In this document: positions 20,896 through 31,000 of the stretch, piece after piece | Layout: every line of letters starts with the position of its first letter | Position numbering within the stretch: the stretch's first letter is position 1 | NCBI GenBank assembly: GCA_002049455.2 | Contig: KV919086.1 | Coordinates: 21,460-85,459, forward strand | Origin: Porphyra umbilicalis | Taxonomy: Eukaryota; Rhodophyta; Bangiophyceae; Bangiales; Bangiaceae | DNA: 64,000 nucleotides | Direction of reading: 5' to 3' | Notes under the pieces: model-generated | The model's database searches: none | Told to the model about the DNA's origin: nothing | Seen by the model: the letters and a program-made list of their open reading frames with translations, nothing else | Program-made: the position numbers and the translations under genes

Positions 20896-22129
20896 CCCTG
20901 GCCTTTAGGACAGGGTACTGTCCAACATGCGCATAGCGCCCCCTATTCTAATTTTTTTCCGAGCTAGTGCATGCTGCGGGAGTACTTGCGAAAAAGCGGG
21001 GTGGCCGTGGAGAGACCTCGTACGGCTCAGGCGGATGTCGCCGTACGGTAAGTCCGGCATGGTTAGAAACGTCGCTCTGCAACGTATCTCTGCATGTGTT
21101 TAGGCGGCATGGCGGTACGTTGGGCGTTTAAGAGGTTCAACCATGTGAAGGAAAGGGTTTTTTTCTCGTTCAGATGGCTTGAAACGGGGGGTCTGTGATT
21201 CAGACGAGCTGGAAACGAGGATGCGGGCTGCATATGACCGCATCGGGTGAGGAATTGAGGGCGTAACTGGCAGAACCTGCCCCTGAGATGCTCCAGACGG
21301 TGTTTTTGTTCTTCAAAACTTTTATCGCGCCGGAGAGGGCCAATATCGGTGACAGCCGAGACGCGTGGAATGTGGTGTGACCGTGGCGCGCAGTGACTGA
21401 AGCGGGTAGTCGCGAGTGGCGTGACGCAACTGCCCGCGTGGTGCTGTGCGCGAGTCTGAGACGAAGAGAGGGCGGCGCCGTGCGTGTGGCCCGTGCGAGG
21501 GGATGATGGTGTGGTGGTGGCAGACTGGCCGTGCGGGATGTCGCGCAGCTGACCGCGTGGTACGTCGTGGGGGAAGACCGGACAGGGGCGTACGTTTGGG
21601 GAGTTGTGGAGGGGTTGATGGGCCGTGGGGCTGGAGAGGGGGAAGAGACGCCGCTGGCTTGCCGGTGGCAGCCCTTATGGCGGCGGCGTCGGCCCTTTCG
21701 CCCGCGCCCCCTGCTGCGATAGGCTTGCTGCTGGCAACAAGCCTAGCTGCCGTGGACGAGGGGGCGGGAGTGGCGTGGCGCTTGCCCCGGGGGGCGGGTG
21801 GCCTGTGTGGTAGCGGCGGCGCAGGCGGACGTAGGTGTGAGGCCGACAGGCTGTGGGAGGTGAGGCTGTTGGCGAGCCGTGCGTGACTTGGGACTGTCGC
21901 AAGCACGGCGTCACCTGGGTGGGGGGCCGGCGCGCTCCGAGGCGGACGGCTCGGGCGCACGCGGCTGCCCGTGGACGCTCGCAGGGACATGAAAATAAAA
22001 ACCAATGCAGTGCATGAATAACAGAGCCACGTGCCAAGTAAAGCGCGACGGCATGTTTCTAGTCTAAATGGTGCTTCGGAACTTACACAAATAGATGGTC
22101 TTCGAAAACAGCACAACTCCAGGCCAGGG
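20896..22129. mobile_element. Candidate non-autonomous element with CCCTGGCC/GGCCAGGG ends
   Basis: The left end CCCTGGCCTTTAGG at 20896 and the right end GGCCAGGG at 22122-22129 are short inverted repeats. The first 90 bases (20896-20986) match the block at 548-630 in the palindrome arm, ending in GGGAGTACT in both. The bases after 22124 (CCAGGGTGTTTTCGCG, then CGCGCTTTCAGTA) match 1226-1256. So this locus and the palindrome share both kinds of end. The interior holds only an Arg/Pro/Ala-rich antisense frame (21322-22182), which I do not regard as a transposase. No clear target duplication. Confidence 0.4.
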
Positions 22130-22688
22130 TGTTTTCGCGCACGCGCTTTCAGTAAAAAAAGAGAACGCGATCGGCCATTCAATCAATTATTAAAGTTTAA
22201 ATACGAATCAAACTTAAAATGAACTAGTTTAATCATATGCCAATTACGTCAACAACTTCACTTCTTGACATGTTTCTGAACTGAACAACAGTTCGATGTA
22301 CTCTGGTTCTCTTTTGAATGGGGCAACACTCAGCGGACTGCAATATCGCTGAGCTCGGGAAACGGCACAAGATATCCCGTGCGCACAAGGCCTGCGATCA
22401 TGGATATCAGGAGGGACAAGGTTGGAGGCGCGTCTGCCTCGACGGCAGGTACGTTTTTATCGGATACTGCCTGTCGCTTGACGCCTTCCTTTTGGCTTGG
22501 TCACCGTGTCCTTTTTTGTTGAGACGCATCGTCGTGTTTGGTGCGTCCTGGCAGCCGTGCAGCGCCTGTGACGTCTGTATATAGTGAAGATGCACGTCCT
22601 GCCTGTGCTGGTTCAGTGTGTCCGCGCTTGCTGCCTCGCGTACCTATGGACGTGACAGCTAACTCTGGGCGCTGAGAATGTCACGTAC
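22130..22688. other. Upstream region of the Crinkler/RHS-like gene
   Basis: AT-richer than its surroundings, particularly 22150-22320. No protein-like frame is convincing, and I looked in vain for a Crinkler-type ubiquitin-like header exon. It may contain the promoter of the gene starting at 22689; a TATA-like element is not obvious. Confidence 0.35.
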
Positions 22689-25590
22689 ATGATGGTCTGC
22701 TCTTCTGCCACTTTTCTTCATATGCATGCTTTTTTGTTTCTCTCCTCTGGTTCCTGGACTGAAGATGACGGGGCTGGCTCTGCCCGCAGGCGCGAGGACG
22801 CGTCGACTGGTTCGACGCGCCCTCGACCCGTGGCGACGGCAGTCCTGGCTGGTGGAGATGCTGCGCCATCGTCGCCGAGCAAGAGGTTGCCGACGACAGC
22901 CCCCTGTGTGGCCGCACATGCAGGGATGGGTGTTGTGGAGCCTACTACAGGGGCCGCTGCCGCGCTGCAATCTATTCACTCGCAGCCCGCTGTAGAGGGC
23001 CATCTGCTGGGATCGTCTGCTGCGGGTGGCAGTCGGCTGCCAGCCCTGTACGCCGACCTCAGAGCCGCTCGGGACGAACTTTGTGACGTGCAGCAGAGCA
23101 TCCAGAAGAAGGAGGCACTGAAAGAAGTCGTTGGCAACGAACTTGGCAACATCGAGGAGCAGCTGGCGCAGCCCGGCCTCAGTGCGAAAGACGATGCAAT
23201 GTTGCGGGGAAAGTGGCAGGTGGCCATTGGCAACATCAAGGAAGCCAACTTGGCGCTTGCTGGCCTTCGTCCAGATGAACGACAGCTGAAGGACAACGTC
23301 GCTGCGCTTCAGAAGCAGGCTGCAGCCGCAGAGACGGCGTCGAAGGTGCCTGTCCCTAAGGTGCGTGCTTCTCCGGCGCTGTGTTTCATCCATTCGGTGC
23401 TTTTCGACTCTAGGTGTTCGAGGACTTGGGGGTTTGTATCCCGCTCTCAACTAGTCTGGTGAGCACGTCGTGCGGTGTTCGTTTGTGATGTGTCGTTTTG
23501 TGTTGTTGCCAGAACTGACTCAGTCACCATCGTCTCCTTCGCATTGCGTTCGTGGTGTTGTTCGTGTGGCTTGTGCTCGTGTCGCCTCGTAGGTGCCAAT
23601 TGTTTTGCTCCGAGTGGAAGCTGCCGAGCTCCCTGGCGTGAGGAAGCAATATGCCCGACACCAGCTGGACGGCGCAGAACTCCAACTGCGCGGGAGTGAC
23701 GACGTCATTTCTGCGATCCAGGAGTCCGCATTGGACAACCTGGCACCCGCTGGGGGCAAATCCAACGTCCTTGTCGTCAGTGGCCCGTCGGGGTCGGGGA
23801 AGACCCGGGTTGGATTCGAGGCGCTGTGTCGGTCGAATGGGCTTGCCGGCGACCTGCTGCAGGCGATCGCAGCTAAGGCGGGCTGCATCGTGTTGACCAT
23901 CCCGCTGTTCATCGACTTCAACAACGGGTACGCGTTTGACCGGTCTGTTGACGAAGATTTCATGGACAAGAACCTTGGTGTACGTCTGGCCGCCCGTGCT
24001 TTGAGCGAACTTGTGGGTCGCGTCAAGGACGCCAACGGTAGGAGTCTTGATGGATTATATACGGCGGACGTGCTGACGGCAATCGCCAAGGCGGCTCTCC
24101 GACAAGCCTCTGAGGCGGGCGCATCCCCGCCTGGCGTCATTCTTCTTGCGCTTCACCTGGACGAGTACCAGGCGTACGTGCAGAACCTGATGAAAGAGCG
24201 GAATCATTCGCTTGATACCGCGGTGTTGAGGTTCAAGGAGATGATGAGCGCCGTGAACAACTGGGTTTCGTCTGCGGAAGATGCGGTCGGTGTCAAGGTG
24301 GTCTTCCTCCCAGTGGTGACGGGCACGCCTGTTGACGGCTTGCCATTTGTGCTTACCGACAAGCTTCGGGCAGTACTCATCTCACCTGGCCGCTTGGTGT
24401 TGAAGACGTCTGCTGAGCTGTTTGCCGACGCCCTTACTGCAGGTGCCAAGCGCCCTCTACGTCCGAGTGTGTATGAGGCCCTGCTCGTTAGTGCTGAGGC
24501 GCGCAGCGCGCTTGGCGACACGGACTTCTTGCCGCGGCATGTGGTCTACCTCGCACGTGAAGCTCTGAAGGTCTTGCCAGCGTCGGCTGATGGGGCTGCC
24601 ATGGTGGCTGCCATCGACTGGGCCGTCGCCATGGGCCCTGTAGTAATGTCAACGATGCGACGGGAGCTCGTTCCGTTCGCAGATACATTGGCTCTACTTT
24701 CCCTCTCTAAAGCCCCGGTGCACCTCTTTGTCCCTGGTCCAAGTCGGGCGACCCCCGACTTGGAGCGCGCTGTGATTGACGCTGACGTTGCCGGCGTGAT
24801 CAAGCTTGAAGCTGCAGGAGACGGCCGGTACGTCGTGCGCGTTCCTCTTGTTCAGCTTCGACGGTTGGGCTTGTCCTCAATTCTGCCGGCGCGCCTTCTT
24901 TCCCACACCATTTGCACGTGGCAGGAGGTGGATGTGATGGTGGAATACTGCCTGACCGCGGTGCTGCAGCCGGGCTTGCGGTCGATTCAGCTATTCATCC
25001 AAGACCTGTTCCCCGGGGCGTTGGGATGCGACAAACTACGTCCGCGCGAGCTGATCCTGGAGGAGCCGCGCTCTCTCTATGTAGAGCAGACCCAGTTCAT
25101 CGCCTCCAGCGGCTCTATGCCGCCGAAGCAGATGGTTGTCCCGGCTCGGAGGGAGTTCCAGGCGATGCACGACGAGGTGCTGTTGACCGACGGAGTGTTT
25201 TTGACGTGTCCCGGAACTGCCGCGGTGGACATCCGCTGTTCGTTGCGCATGATGCCGCGCGGCAAGATCGGCGGCATGCTGCACGTCTTCGTGCAGACAA
25301 AGCATTCCGGCACGAGTAGCATAGTTTCCGAAGTGGCCGTGGACACCTGGTACAAGGCTGTCACGCGTGCTACCAAGGAGTGGCGCTCCGACCAAGACCA
25401 AGTGCTCTTCGTCTACTTCACCAACAAGCCTCCTAGCGATGATGGATTTAGTGCCCTTATGTGCAGTGAGTTCTTCAAGCGCCGTCCTGGTCTGTTGATG
25501 GTAACCCACGACCAGCTTTCTGGCGTGCTGCCTTCTTTTCTCCTCACGCGCATCGTGACCCCCGCGCAACAAGAGCGCTTTGTGGCTTGA
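22689..25590 (+). CDS. Crinkler/RHS-type P-loop NTPase fused to a PD-(D/E)xK-like nuclease
   Basis: Three exons: 22689-23360, 23414-23458, 23593-25590. Both introns are phase 0 with AAG|GTGCGT and CTG|GTGAGC donors and TAG acceptors, giving about 904 residues. Residues 117-215 form a charged coiled coil. Residues 303-310 are the Walker A loop GPSGSGKT, and ALHLDEYQAY near 427-436 is Walker B with an acidic pair and Gln, the form typical of Crinkler and kinetoplastid RHS NTPases. Near residues 785-810, VDIR followed by HVFVQTKHS fits the D...QxK core of the restriction-endonuclease fold. In oomycetes and chytrids such proteins are effectors that act on host nuclei; in other lineages they act in conflict or chromatin. 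The secretion header usual in Crinklers is not seen in frame. The start at 22689 is the first ATG and could be wrong if an upstream exon exists. Confidence 0.82.
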
Positions 25591-25601
25591 GCGATGGAGC
25601 C

Positions 25602-26188
25602 TCAGTGGTAGCCAGCGGTGCGGCCGCTGCCGCTGACCTCCGCGTGACAACCGCGACGTGCGGGCACCCGACGCGGTGGAGGCGGGGAACGCGTCGGCGA
25701 CTGCTCTTGAGGAGCGCCGAGACGGACGCAGATGCCTGCTTGGCGGGCGCGGCCGCCGCCGGGCGGGGCGCCGCCACCTCTGTCCTGCTGAGCAGATCCG
25801 CCCGCATCGCGTGGGCGGAGTAGGAGGTGGCGATGGAGTAGCCAGCAGTGGTCGCCGTCGACGCTACGAGCTCCGGTGTGTCGACCGGAGCGCGGAGGAA
25901 GCTCGAGGCGTTTAGTGCTTCGGCACGTCGGCGGCGGGTGACGAAGGACCGGGCGTGGGCTGATGGGACAGCAGTAACGTGGGCGTGAGGGCGGTGGTGG
26001 AGGAGTGGGCGTGACGGTGCGAGGGGAAACGCTCCGTGAGCACGGAAGACGGCAGACGCCTTGACGGTCGACGCTGAGGGGTACGTCAAGCGCGACGCTG
26101 ACCGGGCCGTAGCAAAGAGTGATGTCGTTAGTGCGTACGTGTGCGACGCCACGTGCTCTGCCACATGCCGCGCCATGTGCGACGCCAA
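25602..26188 (-). CDS. Hypothetical Ala/Ser-rich protein, convergent with the Crinkler-like gene
   Basis: An open minus-strand frame of about 200 codons whose downstream end overlaps the 3-prime end of the preceding gene by up to 46 bases in antisense (the stop lies near 25544). It is rich in Ala, Ser, Thr and Arg, with no domain, no signal peptide and no repeat. GC-rich DNA can keep such a frame open by chance, so this is a weak call. Confidence 0.25.
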
Positions 26189-27391
26189 GGGGCCATCGCC
26201 AAGGGAGAGAGAAAGAAGGGTGTTGCCGTGAGATAAGCAGCTTCAATGGATGGAGGAGATCGAGCTGGGGGGAACATGGGCTTGGGAGTAGGAGTGGGGT
26301 GAATGCAACGAGGGCGTGGTTTAGTAGACCAGAGAGAATATCAGTGGGGACGCCTTGGCTCATTTAGAGTCAAACTGGCCGATCTGCCGGCCGCGCGTCG
26401 CACCCGTGCGGCGAGGCCAGGAGTCGACTTCATGATGTGTGGCTCGTGTGCGTTGTTGAGCGGTGTCGTCTTCCTGGCTGCTGCCAATATGCGTTCTCGC
26501 GTATTTTTCGCGCTCTATCCTGTTCCTTCGAATGCCTCTTCTGTTATCAGCACCAAACGGACGTGCACCCTAAGGTGAACACGTCATGGCAACACGAATG
26601 CCCCGAAGAGAACACGACGAGGAGAGCACATGCACGGAAGGGTCGCAAGATTCAAACGAGTTTCTGGTGAGATGTTCCCTTTAACGTGAACGAAATACCG
26701 TGAATGCTAAATTCTATTGAACACTCAGGCCATGTCCCAAGTCCGACGTTTGCATCACAATCCAGCCACGACTTCCTTGTGGGGGCGCCCACTCCATCCA
26801 GGACTTCCTCAGGCAGTGGCCAACTGCTGCCAGGACTTCGTTGTGGCAGCGGCCAATGGTGCTGTTCCCATGTGATATCTCATCCAGAAGGGCACCCCGT
26901 CGATTGCGTAAGGAAAAATCGTCGCGTGGGCCGTTTACAACGCCTCAGAGCACTGTAGTTCAAAGCACATCACAATCAAGTCGTCTCAGTACACTCGACT
27001 GGAAGGGGTCCCCTACAGCAGCGGTCGCCCGGCCCCGGATGGAATGCGGTCGCGTTTCAAATGCACTGACGGAAGCAAAGTCCAGCACTGGAGAATGACA
27101 ACGAGAAGTCACAGGACAGATTGTTACAACGTTCCGGCGAGCTGGGCGTCATCACATCATTCACATTGCTGGAATCACATTTCACCGACGCAGGTCCCAC
27201 CAGCTGGGCATCATGCCGGCCGGACTCGGCAACCCGGAGCCTGGTGAGCTTGGAAACTGGAATCCTATTGGCTGATCGAATTCTATTGAGTCTCTGCCCA
27301 TGAAACTCGCCGTTCGGTGTTCCAGGATCCAATTTTGAACGTGACCGTGTCTGTGCCATGCGCTTGTGGTCCATCCGCTATCCTTGACATT
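26189..27391. other. Stretch without a recognisable gene, up to the Harbinger target site
   Basis: Only short frames without domains. The target trinucleotide ATT of the following transposon is at 27389-27391. Confidence 0.5.
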
Positions 27392-27626
27392 AGGGAGTTT
27401 AAACAACCAGGTCGGGGCAACCGTTTGTGGCTATTTTGTGGGAAGAGCTTACGGTAAATTATTTGCAACGTCGAGTGGGACGGGGGGTTTAAACAGCTGA
27501 GTTGGGGTTGTGGCAGTCGCCTTGCCGGGTGCACGTGTCCCCGACGCCTCGACCGCTTCACTGTCGGACCGCGTGCATCCGTCTCCACGAGCGGCTGTGG
27601 CCATCTGCGCGGGGGTGGGCACCACG

Positions 27627-28766
27627 ATGGTCTCCATCAAGGAATTTTCCCTTGGGGAGCTGCAGCGCACGCGGCGTCGGCTGCGCCGCGAGGTACTGGT
27701 GCGCCACTTCGTGGGGGAGGGCGTGGTTGCACTTGGGCCTGTGCTGCTCCGCCTGTTGCGCGTGCGACGAGACGTGCGCTGTCTGATGGAGCGCGTGCGG
27801 GGCGTGAGCGCGACGTCGTTCAACATCGGCACTTTTTCGACGGAGCAGGCTCTGTCTCTTTTTCGGGTCAAGCCTGCCGACGTCGGGCGCGTCGCTGAGC
27901 TTCTCCACCTGGAGGATGAGGTGTAACCCGGCAGGCACCCCGTGTCTGGCATCGAGAGGCTGTGCATCATGCTTCGGCGCCTCTCGTCACCCGCGCGTTG
28001 GGTGGATCTGGAGGGGCTCTTCGGGCGCCGCAGCTCGGCGCTGTGTGCCATATTTTTAGAAACCCTCAAGGTCCTTCTCGCGCTCTGGGAGGGTGCCTTT
28101 TGCTCTTGGCGAGGAGACCTGGTGGGGGAGCGGGCTGGTACATACGCAGAGTGCGTTTTGGTTAAAGGGAATGGCATTGACATCTGTATTGGTTTCATTG
28201 ACGGCACAGGCATCTTTGTCGAGCGGCCCGGGGAGGGGCTGCAGCGCAGTGTCTATAGCGGGCACAAGAGGACGCACATGCTCAAGTTTCAGTCGATTGT
28301 GAACCCCGACGGGCTTCTGTTTCATCTGGCGGGACCTGTCGAGGGACGGCGGCACGACATCACGCTGTACCGGGACGCTGGGACGGACGAGATGCTTGTC
28401 GCAGGACTGCTGGTGCACGGGGTGTGCTACTGCCTCTTTGGTGACAAGGCCCATCTGGCGCGCCCCTGGTTGCAAGTGGCCTTCCCGTCGGGGCCCGGGG
28501 TGGAGCTGGATGAGGAGGAAGAGGCCTACAACATGGATACGGCGGGCGTGCGGGTGGCTGTCGAGTGGGGGTACGAGGAGGTGAAGCAGGTGTTCACCAG
28601 CCTCGACTTTAAGCGGAAGCTGAAAATACAGGAGGGGCCTGGGGCGCTGGTGTACCGGGCGGCGGTCTTCTTCTGGAAACTCCGCTGCTGTCTGTATGGC
28701 GGGCAGACGGCCACGTTGTTCAAGTGCGCACCTACTAGCGTGGAGCGGTACCTCTCACTGCCGTAG
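27627..28766 (+). pseudogene. PIF/Harbinger DDE transposase with one in-frame stop
   Basis: From the ATG at 27627 the frame is open to 28766 except for a TAA at 27924-27926; both halves are in the same frame, so a single substitution separates it from a 379-residue protein. The N-terminal part (27627-27923) is the helical DNA-binding and linker region. The downstream part has the DDE_Tnp_4 core: IGFIDGTG with the first catalytic Asp at 28200, then QRSVYSGHKR and EGRRHDITLYRDAG. FGDKAHLARPWL carries the second Asp (about 28443), and RVAVEWGYEEV carries the Glu (about 28563). All three acidic residues are intact. The enzyme cuts and pastes the element in the nucleus with help from the Myb-like partner. 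The stop may be an error or recent inactivation. Confidence 0.85.
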
Positions 28767-28779
28767 ACAACGGCAGTAA

Positions 28780-28985
28780 GGCGCAGGGTGGAGGGGGAGA
28801 AACGTGGGGGGGAGCATGGGATGCGGGGGGGGTGGGCGGGGGCCTGCGGGATGCGGGGGGGGGGGGGGGGGGGGAGTGTGGGATGCGGGGAGAGGGGGGA
28901 GGAGGACTGTGGGATGCAGGGGGTGGGGGGTGGGGGGAGGAGTGTAGGATGCGGAGAGGGGGGGGGGGGGACTGGTGAGTTGGGC
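28780..28985. repeat. G-rich degenerate tandem array with a run of about 20 G
   Basis: Several units of the form TGYGGGATGCRGGG with variable G tracts, including about 20 consecutive G at 28855-28874. It lies between the 3-prime ends of the two convergent Harbinger genes. Multiple runs of four or more G on the plus strand allow G-quadruplexes; that is a structural prediction, not an observation. Confidence 0.9.
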
Positions 28986-29036
28986 GTAGCGCACCATTTT
29001 GCCGCCGTCGGCGGTGGCGGCTCGGGCGTGCGGCGC

Positions 29037-29230
29037 CGCGCCGTTTCCCGGGCGGCCGGCGCAGCTGGCCACCCCACGGGCTGCCCCCGCCGCCGTGGCC
29101 GACGGCGGCAGCAAGGGTGGCGGAGAGCGAGGCCGCTCGACGACGCCCGAGCAGGCGGTGGCGGTCACGAGCGGTGGGGGACGCGGCCCGTGGGGTGGCC
29201 GGCTGCGCCGGCCGCCCGGGAAACGGCGCG
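29037..29230. repeat. 45-base inverted repeat inside the Harbinger element
   Basis: 29037-29081 and 29186-29230 are reverse complements with one mismatch in 45 bases, separated by 104 bases. The arms are GC-rich (core CCGGGCGGCCGGCGCAG). The repeat lies just beyond the stop of the Myb-like gene and could form a hairpin in transcripts from either strand, perhaps working as a bidirectional terminator between convergent genes (inference). Confidence 0.9.
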
Positions 29231-29406
29231 ATGTGTGGGGCGTACGCTCAAAACTACAACGTGCGTCAAGGACCACAACACATACAAAAAAAACAGAAAG
29301 CGCCAGACGCGCCCGGCTGCGGCGCGCCCCCCCAAGCCCGCACCCCAGTCCCCTCCCCCCTCCCACGCGCTCACTTGTTAAGTCGCCGCACGAGTGCCGC
29401 AATGAG

Positions 29407-30517
29407 TTACAGGCTGCGGGCACGCTCTTCAAGGTCAGCAGCCGTGGCTGCGAGCGCATCCGCCGCGGCTCGGCGGCTCGTGGCCTCTCTAGCCTCCTGC
29501 CGTCCCGCTTCTGCCAGGTGCGCCTCGCGCTCGTGCTGTAGCTTTCGCTCTTCGAGGTCAAGCCGCCGCTCCTCGGCAGAGCAGCGCCGCTCCTCGGCCA
29601 TCCGCGAGCTCTCCGCGCTGCCTCTGACAACCTCCAGCAGCTCCTCCTCTTTCTCCTCCTCGATCTCCGCCCGGCGGCGGGAGCGCCCCCCAGCAGGCGA
29701 CCTTGTGGTGCCGCCACCGTCTTTCCCCCCCTCCCCTTTCTTCTCCGCGTCCCCGTCGGCTACCACATCAGCATCCCGCTCCTCCCGGCGGCGGACGCGC
29801 CGCGCCAGGGCGGAACGACGAGCATCTGCGCCGGCCTGTAGGAGCGCATTCTCTTTCTTGGTCGTCTCCCCATTGGCCTTGGCGGCCCGCAGCCGGCTGT
29901 CGTTCATGGCCGAGCACGCGTCCGCCATCAGCGCGTCCATCTCCGTCACTTCCTCTACAGTCCCGCTCTCCTTGGCCACAGCCGCCTCCTTTTTCTCAAA
30001 CTTCGCCTTGAGGAGCTTGAAGCGGTGTTTGACGGCTTTGTCGTCCACGTGCAAGGGCTTAGCCGGCGGCTGGTTGAATCGGTCCGTCGCCGGCACGTGG
30101 GTCTTTTTTGCCCCTGCCCCACTCGGCCAGGTGGGCGCCGGGCATTGTCACTGCTGACGCGCAAAGCAAATCCACACGAATGCCCTCCGTTCCGACAGGC
30201 CAGACCCGGCGCTTCTTGGGAGGCGTCGCCGCGTTGCCGTCCTTGTCCACCTCCTCCACGTCGCTCGGGCTACTGCTCGGTTGGGCCGCCGATGGCGCCG
30301 GGGGAGGGGGGGCACCACGGCCGCCCGAGAGAGGGGGGCCAAGAAAAGCGGCGCCTCCCGTGCCCAACCCAGCGCCACATCGGGGGGGAGCAGGGGACGG
30401 GACAGAGGAGGCGCCCGCGCCGCGCCCGGCGCCGCGCTCGGGTGGGGAGGGGGCTCCACGGGTGGAGGCATCCACAGCACCCGCCGTGTCCGCAGCGTCC
30501 CCATCGAGTGGCCCCAT
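29407..30517 (-). pseudogene. Harbinger partner protein (Myb/SANT-like) with frame shift
   Basis: Starts at an ATG at 30517 (MGPLDGD) inside a frame that is open further upstream. It runs through a Pro/Ser-rich region, a basic patch PPKKRRVWPVG that resembles a nuclear localisation signal, and the first half of a helical DNA-binding unit ending in AHLAEWGRGKK. The frame then changes at a run of six A at about 30102-30107 and continues to 29407 with VPATDRFNQ, then VKHRFKLLKAKFEKKE, then a long Glu/Arg/Ala-rich coiled coil. The second half supplies the rest of the Myb-like module. In Harbinger elements this protein carries the transposase to the nucleus and to the element ends. The one-base shift in the A run could be a sequencing error, a real break or a slippage site. 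Confidence 0.75.
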
Positions 30518-30669
30518 CGCAGTGATGTCGACGGACGCCTCTCGCCGACGCCGGGCAAATGGCCGGCACGCACACAGGGGCGGCTCTTGCGTACGGGGGG
30601 AACAGGCGGTTGCCTGGCAGGACGACGGAGGGACCTCACTCGCGCAGACCCAGAGGGGCGCCCGCCGGG

Positions 30670-30730
30670 CGGAAAGGGGGCGTGCGCATCGCCGTGGCTG
30701 AGACACGGCGATGCGCACGCCCCCTTTCCG
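30670..30730. repeat. Perfect 27-base inverted repeat with 7-base loop
   Basis: 30670-30696 and 30704-30730 are perfect reverse complements (core GGGGGCGTGCGCATCGCCGTG), with the loop GCTGAGA. It sits just upstream of the Myb-like gene start on its promoter side, about 270 bases from the right end of the transposon. A hairpin this strong near an element end suggests a binding site or a structural element for transposition, or a recent fold-back mutation. Confidence 0.95.
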
Positions 30731-31000
30731 CCACACGTGTCACGATACGTCAAGAGAAACGATCCCCCGATGTCAACACAGGAACGCCTCTGATAGCGAG
30801 AAATGGTAACCCATTTGTGGGATCCCTGGGCTTGTTGGACTACTGTTTGAATTCCTCAGCACCATTCACACCGGTATTTTGGCTGTAGCTGAGTGGTACA
30901 ATTTTCGAATCCCAATAGGGCTGGATATGCATACGTGGCATACGTGGCGTGCCACGCTTATGTTTTTCTTCCCACAAACGGGTTTTTTAAACTCCCTATT

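Larger units (their letters stand above)
27392..30997 (+). mobile_element. Complete PIF/Harbinger DNA transposon with 3-base target duplication
   Basis: The left end AGGGAGTTTAAACAACC (27392) and right end GGTTTTTTAAACTCCCT (to 30997) are terminal inverted repeats. Each is followed inward by CGTTTGTGG or CCACAAACG-type subterminal sequence. The flanking ATT at 27389-27391 and at 30998-31000 is the target duplication, of the 3-base length typical for the superfamily. Inside are a plus-strand DDE transposase (27627-28766) and a minus-strand Myb-like partner (30517-29407), arranged convergently as in many Harbinger elements. Between them are a G-rich array and a 45-base inverted repeat, and near the right end a 27-base hairpin. 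One in-frame stop and one frame shift may make this copy non-autonomous. Confidence 0.9.

Noticed and set aside
30100..30110. Programmed frameshift at the A6 run in the Harbinger partner gene
   Set aside because: No stimulatory pseudoknot or family precedent is visible; a one-base homopolymer indel explains it more simply.
30880..30935. Possible tRNA or SINE promoter (TAGCTGAGTGG followed by TTCGAATCC)
   Set aside because: Box A and box B-like words are almost adjacent, too close for a tRNA gene, and no cloverleaf can be drawn.
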